64,000 nucleotides of DNA, taken from Pedobacter frigidisoli (GTDB lineage: Bacteria > Bacteroidota > Bacteroidia > Sphingobacteriales > Sphingobacteriaceae). Shown here one piece after another: positions 26,994 to 36,800 of this stretch. The notes under the pieces were generated by a model, which saw only the letters and a program-made list of their open reading frames with translations, made no database searches and had not been told where the DNA came from. The translations under genes were made by a program, and so were the position numbers. Position 1 is the first letter of the stretch. Each line of letters opens with the position of its first letter. Where the stretch lies: the NCBI RefSeq assembly GCF_004331675.1, contig NZ_SJSN01000009.1, forward strand, positions 62,001-126,000, read 5' to 3'.

Positions 26994-28151
26994 TTAACGT
27001 TGATCTACATATATCCTCCTGTTTTTAATACTGAATTTTACTCCTCCTGTTTGCTCAATGATATTGAGTATCACTTTTATATCACTATATCTTTCAATCT
27101 CTCCCGAGAAATGAATTTGCTTAATTTTATCCGATTGGAATTCTACATCGTAATCATACCATAAGCTCAGCTGATCCATTACTTCATCAAGTGTGGCTTC
27201 TTCGAAAACAATTTTTCCATTTGCCCAGGCCACATAAGGCATCACATCAACATCTGCTTTGATTAAGGCATTTGTTTGTTGATTGAATATCGCCTGTTGG
27301 TTTGGCGATAAAACTGTAATTTGGTTATTGGCAGATTTGGCCTCAACCTTACCCTCAACCAAAGTGGTACGTGTTGTTTTGGTGTAGGTATTTACATTGA
27401 ATGTGGTTCCCAATACTTTAACATCCATACCGTTTGCGTGAACAATAAAAGGTTTATTCGGATTTTTGGCCACTTGAAAATAAGCCTCTCCTTTCTCTAA
27501 ATAAACATCGCGAGAACTTGCTGCATTAATATTCACCGGAAAGCGAAGCACCGAAGCCGAGTTAATTATTACTGTAGTCCCGTCTGCCAAGGCAAGTTTA
27601 TATTCCGCCCCACGCGGGATGATTAATTTATTAAAAATCTGTTCAGTGGATGCCGATCCATCAGTCTTGTAGCTGAGCAGTTCCTTGTTCTTATTAGTGA
27701 TGCTTGTTCCGGCAACATCACCTAATTGTTTATTTGGATTTTCAGAAAGTTCAACCTTACTTCCATCAGCTAAAATTAAGGTCGCTTTATGATGATCAGT
27801 TGCTTGAAGTTTTGCCAAGCTTAATTCTACAGGCTGATTGTTTTTAGTATAATAGAGAACCCCACCTGCCAATATCAATACTGGCAATAAGAAAATAGCT
27901 GCATAGCGCAATAACCTTGGCATTAACTTTACGGTTTTGGCTGGGAAATTAGAACGAACTTTGTTCCATGCCGAATCTTCGTTAATTGCATTTATTAAAT
28001 GATTTGCACCTGCAATCATTTTATCTGCCTGTAAGGCATCAATCAATTCTCTTTCTTCAAGACTCAATTGTTCCAACAATTGCTGATTAGGCAATTCATT
28101 ATTGTTTAATTGTTGGATAACTTCAACCCAGATATTTTCTTTTGCGTTCAT
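26994..28151 (-). CDS. FecR-family anti-sigma factor
   Basis: 385 residues. The N-terminal ~85 residues are cytoplasmic; one membrane helix lies near 84-104 (YAAIFLLPVLILAGGVLYY); the periplasmic FecR domain follows (about 115-290; signature IIPRGAEYKLALADGTTVIINSASVLRFPV), and the last ~80 residues are the DUF4974 domain (GKIVFEEATLDEVMDQLSLWYDYDV). It holds the ECF sigma factor inactive until the SusC STN domain signals substrate. It lies between the sigma gene and SusC in the standard order. Confidence 0.95.
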   Translation of the reverse strand: MNAKENIWVEVIQQLNNNELPNQQLLEQLSLEERELIDALQADKMIAGANHLINAINEDSAWNKVRSNFPAKTVKLMPRLLRYAAIFLLPVLILAGGVLYYTKNNQPVELSLAKLQATDHHKATLILADGSKVELSENPNKQLGDVAGTSITNKNKELLSYKTDGSASTEQIFNKLIIPRGAEYKLALADGTTVIINSASVLRFPVNINAASSRDVYLEKGEAYFQVAKNPNKPFIVHANGMDVKVLGTTFNVNTYTKTTRTTLVEGKVEAKSANNQITVLSPNQQAIFNQQTNALIKADVDVMPYVAWANGKIVFEEATLDEVMDQLSLWYDYDVEFQSDKIKQIHFSGEIERYSDIKVILNIIEQTGGVKFSIKNRRIYVDQR

Positions 28152-28270
28152 TTCTTATGACGGATTAATAAATAGTATGATTTAGGTTAATTTAGGGTGA
28201 CAGTAATATTAAAAAATTATTAAATAATTCATAACTAACTGACTAACAATAAAATAAATTTATTATTTGA

Positions 28271-28831
28271 TTAGAATTTTCCTTTACCTAAAAGGATTGC
28301 AATGAAAATTATAGCGAGCGGATCTTCAGCAGCTTTAGCTTTTAGAAAAGCATAGGCCCTTTTCATTTGGGTTTTTACAGTATTGATGGAGATGTTATTT
28401 GCCTTTGCAATGTCAGCATAACTTAATCCATCAACCACATATTGCAGGAACACTCTTTTACGATCGCTTGGTAACAGATTAACTAAACCCAAAACTTTTT
28501 CATCGGCGATTTCCTTAAACTGCAAAGATTCTTCCTCTTCCAAATAATCGCTTTGAAGTTCCATAGAGATTTGATCTGTTAATTCAACTGCATTGGGTTG
28601 CTTTTTGATGTGCGATAAGGAAAGATTTTTTACCGCTCGAGTAGCATAGGATTGGAAAGAAGTCTCTATTTGCACTTCATTCCTCCTATTCCAAAAATTA
28701 ATAAAGAAATCTTGAACAATATCTTCTGCGGCAGCTTCATCTTTAGAAATTTGGTACGCAACAAGAACCAAAAACTTGTAATGTTTCTTAAACAAGTTTT
28801 CGAATGAGGCTATATCAAAATATTCTGCCAA
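28271..28831 (-). CDS. ECF RNA polymerase sigma factor (Bacteroidetes expansion family)
   Basis: 186 residues, which is normal. Sigma region 2 (about 10-75; HYKFLVLVAYQISKDEAAAEDIVQDFFINFWNR) and region 4 (about 120-170; LPSDRKRVFLQYVVDGLSYADIAKANNISINTVKTQMKRA) are clear. The only start compatible with this length is TTG at 28831-28829 (giving MAEYFDIASF), so the start is non-canonical and may lower expression. It heads the locus sigma-FecR-SusC-SusD-lipoprotein-TlpA-proteases, all on the minus strand, and is divergent from the LtaS-like gene. Confidence 0.94.
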   Translation of the reverse strand: MAEYFDIASFENLFKKHYKFLVLVAYQISKDEAAAEDIVQDFFINFWNRRNEVQIETSFQSYATRAVKNLSLSHIKKQPNAVELTDQISMELQSDYLEEEESLQFKEIADEKVLGLVNLLPSDRKRVFLQYVVDGLSYADIAKANNISINTVKTQMKRAYAFLKAKAAEDPLAIIFIAILLGKGKF

Positions 28832-29065
28832 GTTATATGCTGATGTGTAAGATTATAAGGAATATTATAGGTAAAAATAATTTAAAACTGCGCAAAACTG
28901 AAATAAGTAGAAACATTTAATAAGAAAATCGATTTTCATGCGTAAGAAATAAAAGTAGAGCCATTCAAGGCTACACCTATATTTTAAGTGTTTTTACGCG
29001 ATAAACATAAGTTCAGCATTTCTTCAGAATCCGTTGGTACTTTGCAGGCAAAATCCTCATCAATA

Positions 29066-31012
29066 ATGACTAATCTTTTTAAAAGCAGATATGCAATCCT
29101 TTTAGGTTTTATTATTTATTTCCTGCTTTTTTCACTCCTAATTAGAAGCATCCTATTTATTTCTTCATCACAACACAGTGAGTTTACCTTTTTCGAAGTG
29201 CTAAGATTTTACACAGTTGGTTTGTTTTTCGATCTAGGTACAGCATTGGTTTTAACTGCACTTTATTCTGCTTATCTTTTAATAATTCCTGAGCGGTTTT
29301 ACCATCAAAAATGGAATAGGATATTTACTTTTTTAATCTTCTTATTTTTCTTGGTGATTACGCTTTTTTCCTTTTTTGCCGAATTAACTTTTTGGCAAGA
29401 ATTTGAAAGTCGCTTTAATTTCATTGCAGTAGATTACCTGATTTACACGTACGAAGTGATTCATAACATTAACGAATCTTATCCGCTACCACTTTTAATC
29501 GCTGGAATGTTGATTATTGCTAGTGTAATTACCTATATCTTTTATAGGCTAAAACTTTTTGAGAATAGTTTTGATAGCCGGACTCCTCGAAAACCAAGAA
29601 TAGTTATTTCATCATCCTTAATTATTCTAGCGATACTTTTTGCGACTTTTATAAAAAATAGTGCTGCTGAACACGGAAATAACCGCTATGTAAATGAGTT
29701 AAGCAAAGCTGGCATTTATTCTTTTTTTGCTGCCTTTAAAAACAATGAATTAAATTATCACGATTTTTACAGCTTAATTGGAAATGATAGCGCCTTTAAA
29801 ATTGTTAGAAATCAGCTCAACGAAAAAGGAACTACTTTTAAAGGTATTAATTCCATCTACCGAGAAATAAAAGGAACAGCGGCTCCTTATAAACCAAATG
29901 TAATTCTCATTACTGTAGAAAGTTTAAGTGCTGATTTTTTAGCGCATTATGGCAATACCGAACGCCTAACGCCAACACTTGATTCTATTGCCGATAACAG
30001 TATTTTTTTTAGCGATATGTATGCAACCGGTACGAGAACGGTACGCGGCATGGAAGCCTTAACTTTGGCCATTCCCCCAACGCCAGGCAGTAGTATCGTT
30101 AGAAGAATGGATAACGAAAATCTTTTTACTGTTGGCCATGTTTTTAAGGATAAAGGTTATGTAAATACATTTTTTTATGGTGGAGATGGTTACTTCGATA
30201 ACATGAACCACTTTTTTGGAAGCAATGGTTACAATATTGTAGATCGAGGTAGAAAACTGCTGAACGAAACCTATGCAGGAACAAGAACCCTTATTCAAGA
30301 TAAGGACGTTACTTTCGAAAATGCTTGGGGAATTTGTGATGGCGATATTTTTAATGTAGTTATTAAAGATGCAGATACAAAATATAAACAGCATCGGCTG
30401 TTCAATAACTTCATTATGACTACTTCTAATCATAGGCCATATACCTTTCCCGATCATAAAATTAATATGCCAGTCGGATCTAGAGAAGCTGCCGTTCGCT
30501 ATACAGATTATGCCATTGGGAATTTCCTAAATCAAATTAAAACCAAACCTTGGTTTGATAATACAGTAGTGATTATTGTTGCTGACCACTGTGCTAGTAG
30601 TGCGGGAAAAAATGAAATCGACATTTCTAAATATCAAATCCCATGCATGATTTTAAACCTTAAGAATCAGCCCAAAATGAATATTTCAAAAATGACTTCA
30701 CAGATTGATTTATTTCCCACACTTTGGAGTTTGCTGGGCTGGAATTACACCAGTGAATTCTATGGAAAGGATGTTTTAGCAGATACTTATGAGCCTAGGG
30801 TCTTTCTTGGTACCTATCAAAAATTGGTTTATTTAAAAGGCGATAGTTTAGTGCTTTTAAGTCCACAGCGCAAAGTTGATACTTATTTGTATAACAAAGC
30901 GAAAAACGAGCAAAAGCCCTTTAAGCTGCCGCTAAGAACTGTTAATGAGGGCATTGCTAATTACCAGACAGCTTTTGATTTATTCACCGATGGTAAATTG
31001 AGGTTGAAGTAA
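29066..31012 (+). CDS. LTA-synthase-like sulfatase-fold membrane enzyme
   Basis: 648 residues from ATG 29066; an in-frame TTG start at 28988 would add a polar 26-residue leader with no family support. Five membrane helices (about residues 8-30, 42-66, 74-103, 133-160 and 185-200) lead to a periplasmic alkaline-phosphatase/sulfatase-fold domain (about 275-620). The first metal strand is PNVILITVESLSADF with E in the metal site, and the catalytic Thr lies in TGTRTVRGMEALT (about 355). A later metal site is ADHCASS (about 510), where most LtaS members have ADH. It probably transfers phosphoglycerol or phosphoethanolamine groups to an envelope glycan or lipid; Bacteroidota make no lipoteichoic acid. 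Confidence 0.88.
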   Translation: MTNLFKSRYAILLGFIIYFLLFSLLIRSILFISSSQHSEFTFFEVLRFYTVGLFFDLGTALVLTALYSAYLLIIPERFYHQKWNRIFTFLIFLFFLVITLFSFFAELTFWQEFESRFNFIAVDYLIYTYEVIHNINESYPLPLLIAGMLIIASVITYIFYRLKLFENSFDSRTPRKPRIVISSSLIILAILFATFIKNSAAEHGNNRYVNELSKAGIYSFFAAFKNNELNYHDFYSLIGNDSAFKIVRNQLNEKGTTFKGINSIYREIKGTAAPYKPNVILITVESLSADFLAHYGNTERLTPTLDSIADNSIFFSDMYATGTRTVRGMEALTLAIPPTPGSSIVRRMDNENLFTVGHVFKDKGYVNTFFYGGDGYFDNMNHFFGSNGYNIVDRGRKLLNETYAGTRTLIQDKDVTFENAWGICDGDIFNVVIKDADTKYKQHRLFNNFIMTTSNHRPYTFPDHKINMPVGSREAAVRYTDYAIGNFLNQIKTKPWFDNTVVIIVADHCASSAGKNEIDISKYQIPCMILNLKNQPKMNISKMTSQIDLFPTLWSLLGWNYTSEFYGKDVLADTYEPRVFLGTYQKLVYLKGDSLVLLSPQRKVDTYLYNKAKNEQKPFKLPLRTVNEGIANYQTAFDLFTDGKLRLK

Positions 31013-31123
31013 TGATCTGAATTCGATTAATAAATGTATATAAAAATAATAATTTGGGCGTTTATTGATAAGTTTCTATTTTTTGGCATCAATGAGCTCA
31101 GCAAAGCCTCGGTTTAACACGCT

Positions 31124-31184
31124 GTTTGCTATATTCCCGATGAAAAATCGGGAGATGCCGCTTCCATCGTTAAAGCTAGCAAAC
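31124..31184. repeat. Nested inverted-repeat element in intergenic DNA
   Basis: Outer inverted repeat GTTTGCTA (31124-31131) / TAGCAAAC (31177-31184) encloses a second hairpin CCCGAT (31136-31141) / ATCGGG (31147-31152), loop GAAAA. It lies in a 322-base spacer with no gene. The GC content and the CCCGAT/ATCGGG core resemble the element at 13428-13530, so both may belong to a family of dispersed intergenic repeats. Confidence 0.5.
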
Positions 31185-31285
31185 TTTAAAATAATTAAAT
31201 TACCATATTTGTATAGTTCAGTTAAATAAGAAAACTAGATCATTTATAATAATATCTTTCAAAGTGATAGAATTATGAAACAAAA

Positions 31286-31314
31286 AAGCCTGTTGAATAA
31301 CATTCAACAGGCTT
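31286..31314 (-). terminator. Rho-independent terminator of the GAF gene
   Basis: A 13-bp perfect stem AAGCCTGTTGAAT (31286-31298) / ATTCAACAGGCTT (31302-31314) with a 3-nt loop AAC, and an A-run on the plus side that is a U-run on the minus strand. It lies 21 bases past the GAF gene stop. Confidence 0.9.
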
Positions 31315-31334
31315 ATAAATTAAATTAATATCTA

Positions 31335-33749
31335 CTAATTCTGAAGCATTTTAGCAATCTCTTTTTCAATAGATTTTAACTCGCTAGCTTTAAGTTTTTT
31401 TGGCGATTCTTTTTTATTATCTAAATATTTAACACCAACTCTCAAAGCCTTTAAGCCAGATACACCTTGTAATTCATCTAGTTCTAACCCTTCTAAATCA
31501 TCATTTAAGAAGCCCTGAACCTGCATATACTTGATATACTCCATGTACTCTTTAGCTTCGTCTTGATTGAAGTAAACCAAGGCTATTTTGTGCGGCTGTG
31601 TCAATCGCTCCGTTGTTCCCTTAATTAAAACCTTATCAATACGTTTCTTAACCACTTCATAACGAATATTGTACGCACCCTCTACATCGAAACGACGTTC
31701 ATCATTTCTAAAGCTAATATCAATCGCATTAGAATGAATAAAAATCATTTGCGTAGTCTCCAACGGACGAGGCATTTCACCAATTAATCCTTTTGATAAA
31801 CGAGCAATCTCAACCATTGAGGTTAATTGCCATAAGCGAATATTTTTTAGATATAACAGATCGAATGGTTTTTCGGGTGCAATTTCTTGTCCGATGTAAA
31901 TATCATATTCAACACCATCTGTTCTAAATTTCGCAAAATAGCAAGGATATGATGCCTGTAACTTCGCCTGCGATTTTTCTAAATACTGACTAACCTCAGT
32001 GTTAATCAACTGCATAGAAACTTCCAATTGCCTGCGATTAGCATAAGCATCGCCTGTTGCTGGAACAATTACCTGAAAATAATTATTAATCGTTTCCGCA
32101 GTTTCAGGATAATTGCCTTTTATAATGGATAAGAATGGATAAACCTCGTTCTCTAAGAATTCATTTAATTGATTTTCCTCATTTGATGAGGCAAAACTAC
32201 CGATGCGTTTAATCCAATCCTTACAGTTAAACAAAAGTTTATCAGTAAGATCCAAAGTGATCATTTTGCGGATGGCTTTCAAGGTATCGATTAGGCTGTT
32301 TAGCAAAACATTTAAATCATCTTTTAGGGCTTTATTACGCTCGGTTGTAGAATTACGAATATCAATAGCACCAAAGAGCGGATACATGTTTTTAAAAGTA
32401 ACCGTTTCTATTTCCTTTAATTTTCTATTGCTGTTTTTACCTTGAAGAAAATGCCAAACTGCTTCATTAAATTTCCACTGTACAGATGGTTGCAAAGCTG
32501 TAAATTTATCCATCAATACCTCGTCCATTTTCGAATCAAACTCTTCGATACTGTATTGAAAAAGTTGACCAATTAATGGTAGGGCCGAACGTAATCTTGA
32601 TAACAATTTATCATCAACCAAAACCTCTTGATTAGAGTAAACCTCTAAAACACCTGCCAATTGTGTGTTATAATAAATCGGAAGAACCGAATAAGAACAA
32701 ACACCAGCGGCTTTTAAAACCTTTAGAAACGGATCTTTCGTAATTTGATCATCATTAATAGCACTAACAAAAATGGCTCTTGGATTCTCCTTATACTTAT
32801 CAACTAAAGAATAAAAAACTTCTTCCTCTAAATTAGAAGCCTTTGCCGAATTTATCAACATGCTTTGAGAAAATTCCTTATTATCGAAGACTAATTTTTT
32901 GTTTACCGTTAAAAATGGCATCAAACCAAATTCCAATCTACCATCGCCACTTAAACTTTTTAAGGCCTGAATAACGTGGGTGTAAGCCTCTGTTTGATAA
33001 TTGTGATTAACCAATGCATTTCTAATCCCGTCAATGGCGTGTTGTAACGTAACATCGGTTATCGAAATAATGCTGAAACCCTCAAAATGAAATTCACCAA
33101 GCGGAAGGTTTTTAACCAAATACTCTAATTCGGTATCCTCTTGAAAATGTCTTCCTAATTCTTCAAAATTGATTTCTGGCAAATCACCTTTATGAATAAT
33201 ATCAACAAACTTGGTGTCGGTTTGGATATTATAATATTGAGTAAGCTTTGTTTCTTGATTTATATGCCCGTAAATAATTTCATTTTTAAGTACGGAAGTA
33301 AAATTGTAAAAACGGCCTAGGATAATATTGTAGATAAACTTAAGCTGTTTTTTTTCAACAGGCTCGCTATCTTGTCCGACTTTATTTTTAGGATCGTGAT
33401 CTTTAAAAAATTTGTAAAAGGCATTTGTACTAAAGAAAATTTGATCGGGAATTGGTGTACTCAATGCCCAAAATAAATCATCCTCATCATCCATTAAAGG
33501 GGTGAGAATGGTAAAAATTAATTCTAAAGTATCTTTATATTTTGATAGTTCTTCTGCGCTGATAGTGCCTAAAAGCACATCATCTTTTTCGATTTTTTGA
33601 AGTAAAAACCTGTAAAACTCAGATTTTACCGATTTTTCTGTCTTTAATCTATCTTTTAAATATTCCACAAGTGGGCGAAAAGATAGCGATGATCCTACCT
33701 GGCAATTTATACACTCGTTTTTATGTATTTGGATTACGTCGGTATTCAT
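31335..33749 (-). CDS. Large GAF-domain protein
   Basis: 804 residues, cytoplasmic, without membrane segment or known output domain. A GAF-like domain can be placed at about 290-400 (GVCSYSVLPIYYNTQLAGVLEVYSNQ); the flanks are long helical regions without a family I can name. The N-terminal 20 residues hold two Cys (ECINCQ). Such proteins recur in Sphingobacteriaceae without a known role; a signalling or cofactor-sensing function is only inferred from the GAF part. It is monocistronic with a strong terminator. Confidence 0.7.
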   Translation of the reverse strand: MNTDVIQIHKNECINCQVGSSLSFRPLVEYLKDRLKTEKSVKSEFYRFLLQKIEKDDVLLGTISAEELSKYKDTLELIFTILTPLMDDEDDLFWALSTPIPDQIFFSTNAFYKFFKDHDPKNKVGQDSEPVEKKQLKFIYNIILGRFYNFTSVLKNEIIYGHINQETKLTQYYNIQTDTKFVDIIHKGDLPEINFEELGRHFQEDTELEYLVKNLPLGEFHFEGFSIISITDVTLQHAIDGIRNALVNHNYQTEAYTHVIQALKSLSGDGRLEFGLMPFLTVNKKLVFDNKEFSQSMLINSAKASNLEEEVFYSLVDKYKENPRAIFVSAINDDQITKDPFLKVLKAAGVCSYSVLPIYYNTQLAGVLEVYSNQEVLVDDKLLSRLRSALPLIGQLFQYSIEEFDSKMDEVLMDKFTALQPSVQWKFNEAVWHFLQGKNSNRKLKEIETVTFKNMYPLFGAIDIRNSTTERNKALKDDLNVLLNSLIDTLKAIRKMITLDLTDKLLFNCKDWIKRIGSFASSNEENQLNEFLENEVYPFLSIIKGNYPETAETINNYFQVIVPATGDAYANRRQLEVSMQLINTEVSQYLEKSQAKLQASYPCYFAKFRTDGVEYDIYIGQEIAPEKPFDLLYLKNIRLWQLTSMVEIARLSKGLIGEMPRPLETTQMIFIHSNAIDISFRNDERRFDVEGAYNIRYEVVKKRIDKVLIKGTTERLTQPHKIALVYFNQDEAKEYMEYIKYMQVQGFLNDDLEGLELDELQGVSGLKALRVGVKYLDNKKESPKKLKASELKSIEKEIAKMLQN

Positions 33750-33888
33750 TGTATAAGTTTTGCTATAAGTGTAAATTTTTAGGTTATCCTATTTATTAAT
33801 TCAATACAAAGATACATACTCATTAAAGTAACAATCGTCTGCTGAAGGTAATAGTTGGATAATACATCTATAAATATGTTACACAAAT

Positions 33889-36800
33889 TTAGTACCTAAA
33901 ATTTAGCGAAACGTATGGATACCAACCATCTGTGGAATGTCCAACCACAAATCGCACAACTGTGAGTGATGCCGGAGCGAAGTAAACCCCTCCACCAACG
34001 CCGTGGTGCCATGTTGTAGATGCTTCATCTCTTTTCCAAACCCTACCTACATCATAAAAACCTAATAAGCCAATTTGTCCGGGCAAAACGTAGCTAACTA
34101 AATCTCCTATTTTAGCCCTCAACTCTAAATTATTGTAAAAACTTTGTTCGCCTGCAAATCTGAATTGGCGATAGCCCAATAAATTTCCTTGTCCACCGAG
34201 ATACAGTGCCTGATAAAATGCAGGTTTACCTATTGTAACACCTCCGCCAAAACGATCGGCCAAGATGAAGTTTTTTCTGCCATCAAGGTTTTTATATAGG
34301 GCGATACTTGCCGTGAATTGTCCATAAGAATTAGAATATTTATTTACGCCTTTAAAGCCTACCAATCTAAAATCTACATAACTACCTAACGTTGGTAATA
34401 AATCATTATCTCGGGTATTATTGGTAAAATTTACAAAAGCGCCGGCGAACATTTTCTCATTGCGAACCGTTAGGCTGTCTGAAGAATGCAATTGCGATGG
34501 ATTTTGAATAAACCTACCATCGTTATCTTCTTGATTGAGCTTGTAATATTGGTAAGATGGACCTATACTTAAGGTCGACTTCGGGCGACGCCACCTAATA
34601 GATGCTTCAATATTATAAAGGTTGTACCTAGCCCGGTAATATTTTATATCATCACCATGCTCATCAAAGCGAGTATCGTTTCCTAATCCAAAGAAATTTT
34701 GCGAATTATTCGGGGCATAAACATCGCCTTTTAATATAAAATCGCCTTTACCTAAGGCTTTTAACCACTCTCCCTTGTAATTAAACCTAAATGCTTTTGT
34801 GGAGAAAGAGTGTAAGAAAGAAACGGTTTGAGAATTTCTCCAGGGTTGCTTTCTGAAGCCTGGATTGGTTTGCTTATAAATTAATCCCAATAAGATACCA
34901 TCATCGTTGTTGTATCCAAAATTTAGAATTCCCGAGTTTCTGCGGTACATATCTTTAGGAATGTAGCTGAAATTAGCAGTATCATTAGAAATTATTTTTC
35001 TGATTTTATCTTGATCATCGCCAGCATAAGTTGCCTTATCTTTTCTGCCATAAAGCTTTACGGTTCCATTGCTTTGGGCAAAATCGTAATATTTAGTGCC
35101 CTTGCCTCCAATAATTCTGATTTTTATATTCGAGTTTTTATTGTTCAATATCAAGCTATCGTTTCCATTGTGCATGTAAACGCGAATCTCCTTTGTCACT
35201 TTCGGATCAAACTTTCTATCGAATAACTCATCCTTTACATTCCCCTCTTTCGAAATCTTATTAATTTTTACCCTTAAGCCATCATCTGCAGCATCGCTTA
35301 TTTGAATCAATTCATTTTTATTGGTTACCTCAATGTCTACAATACGGTTAAAGAAATGATAATAATCATTCATCATTTTCGGCAATTTTGCAATTCTGTC
35401 TCGCATAGTAGCCAAAAGCACATCATGATGTAAGGTATAACTAGGTTCTGGAAGCTTTTTCAAGGCTTTTTCAAAAACGGCATCATTATAATTTGCGCAG
35501 AAATCTTTTACAATTTTATCAAATTGTTCCTCATCAATATTAGCTGTCCACCGGCTACTAATCTCTCTTCCCTCCCACAAAAACCAATTGATATCCTTAA
35601 TTGGGCGTTCATAACCTTGCATCATTGGAAGTAGAGATGATGATTGCGTATAGCGCTGTAAAAAGCCATCTGATCTAAAAAATACTTGATCGCGATCTCT
35701 AGGTACAGGTGCATAAGTCGAACCATCCTTTGTTTTGGTTTCTTTCCAGCGCCATTGATCTTCATGCCTATCCCAATCGCCCAACAAAATATCAAAAGCC
35801 CTCGCCCTTACCCACGCAGGACCGTCCAATTTATTATCGTTATCGTCCGTTAGCTTCTTATCCATTTTTGGGGAGCTATCCGATTCTCCTACGGGTTCTC
35901 GCTCCTCAAATAAGCAAAGTGTATTGGCAAAAGCAGATTCAAATTCGCCTAAGTTATCATCGGGTGAAACCCAACCAATAATTGGGTTGCTATGCGGGAT
36001 TTTAGCCGCTTTCGCTAACTCTGGAACAACTAAAGCCGAAAATGGATGTTGTGCAGACATATTATCCTTGATCACATCTTTAGCAAAAGTTGCTCTTAAG
36101 GCTTCTGGCAGTAAAACTTCTGGATATTTCTCCACACTACGCAGCACATATTCCTTGCCATCCTTATCTTCCAAACGTAGTGATCGAGATTGATTTCCTC
36201 CACCACGTTGGGTAGCCTTTAAACCACCCATCATTTGTGATACACGCAACACCGGCACTTTGGTTCTTTCAGCGTATTCCTTGCGGTAATTTTCACCAAA
36301 TAAATAACGGTGGAAACGACCAACACTATCATATTCGGGTTTTATGCGAACAAAAACACTATCTGCCGTAATGGGTTTATCTCTATTGCGAACTTTTGAT
36401 GGAAGTGTTTCGAATTTTTTGGTGTAGCTGTAAACACGCTTAACGCTAGTATCAGAATAGATGTAATATTCGTAGCGCATATCATTATTCTTTAATTGAT
36501 CTGCAACCACGTAACCTTGCTGCATCTCATGAAATAAAGATGCTTTTCCCTCTTTATTTGGCGATACCTTTGAACCAGAACCACTGATAATTTGCAATTG
36601 CTTTCCCTTAATTAATTGCAAACCATGCTCATGACCAGCCACATAGGTCACATTTGGATAATCGCCAAAAACGCCCGTTACTGATTTAATCATATCGCGA
36701 TAAGCTGGATGATTTAAATCTTCTGGACTTAACAAAGTTGATCTTAATAAAGGATATACCGAACCCAAACCTGGTAAGGGTATGTATAGATTTTTATTTA

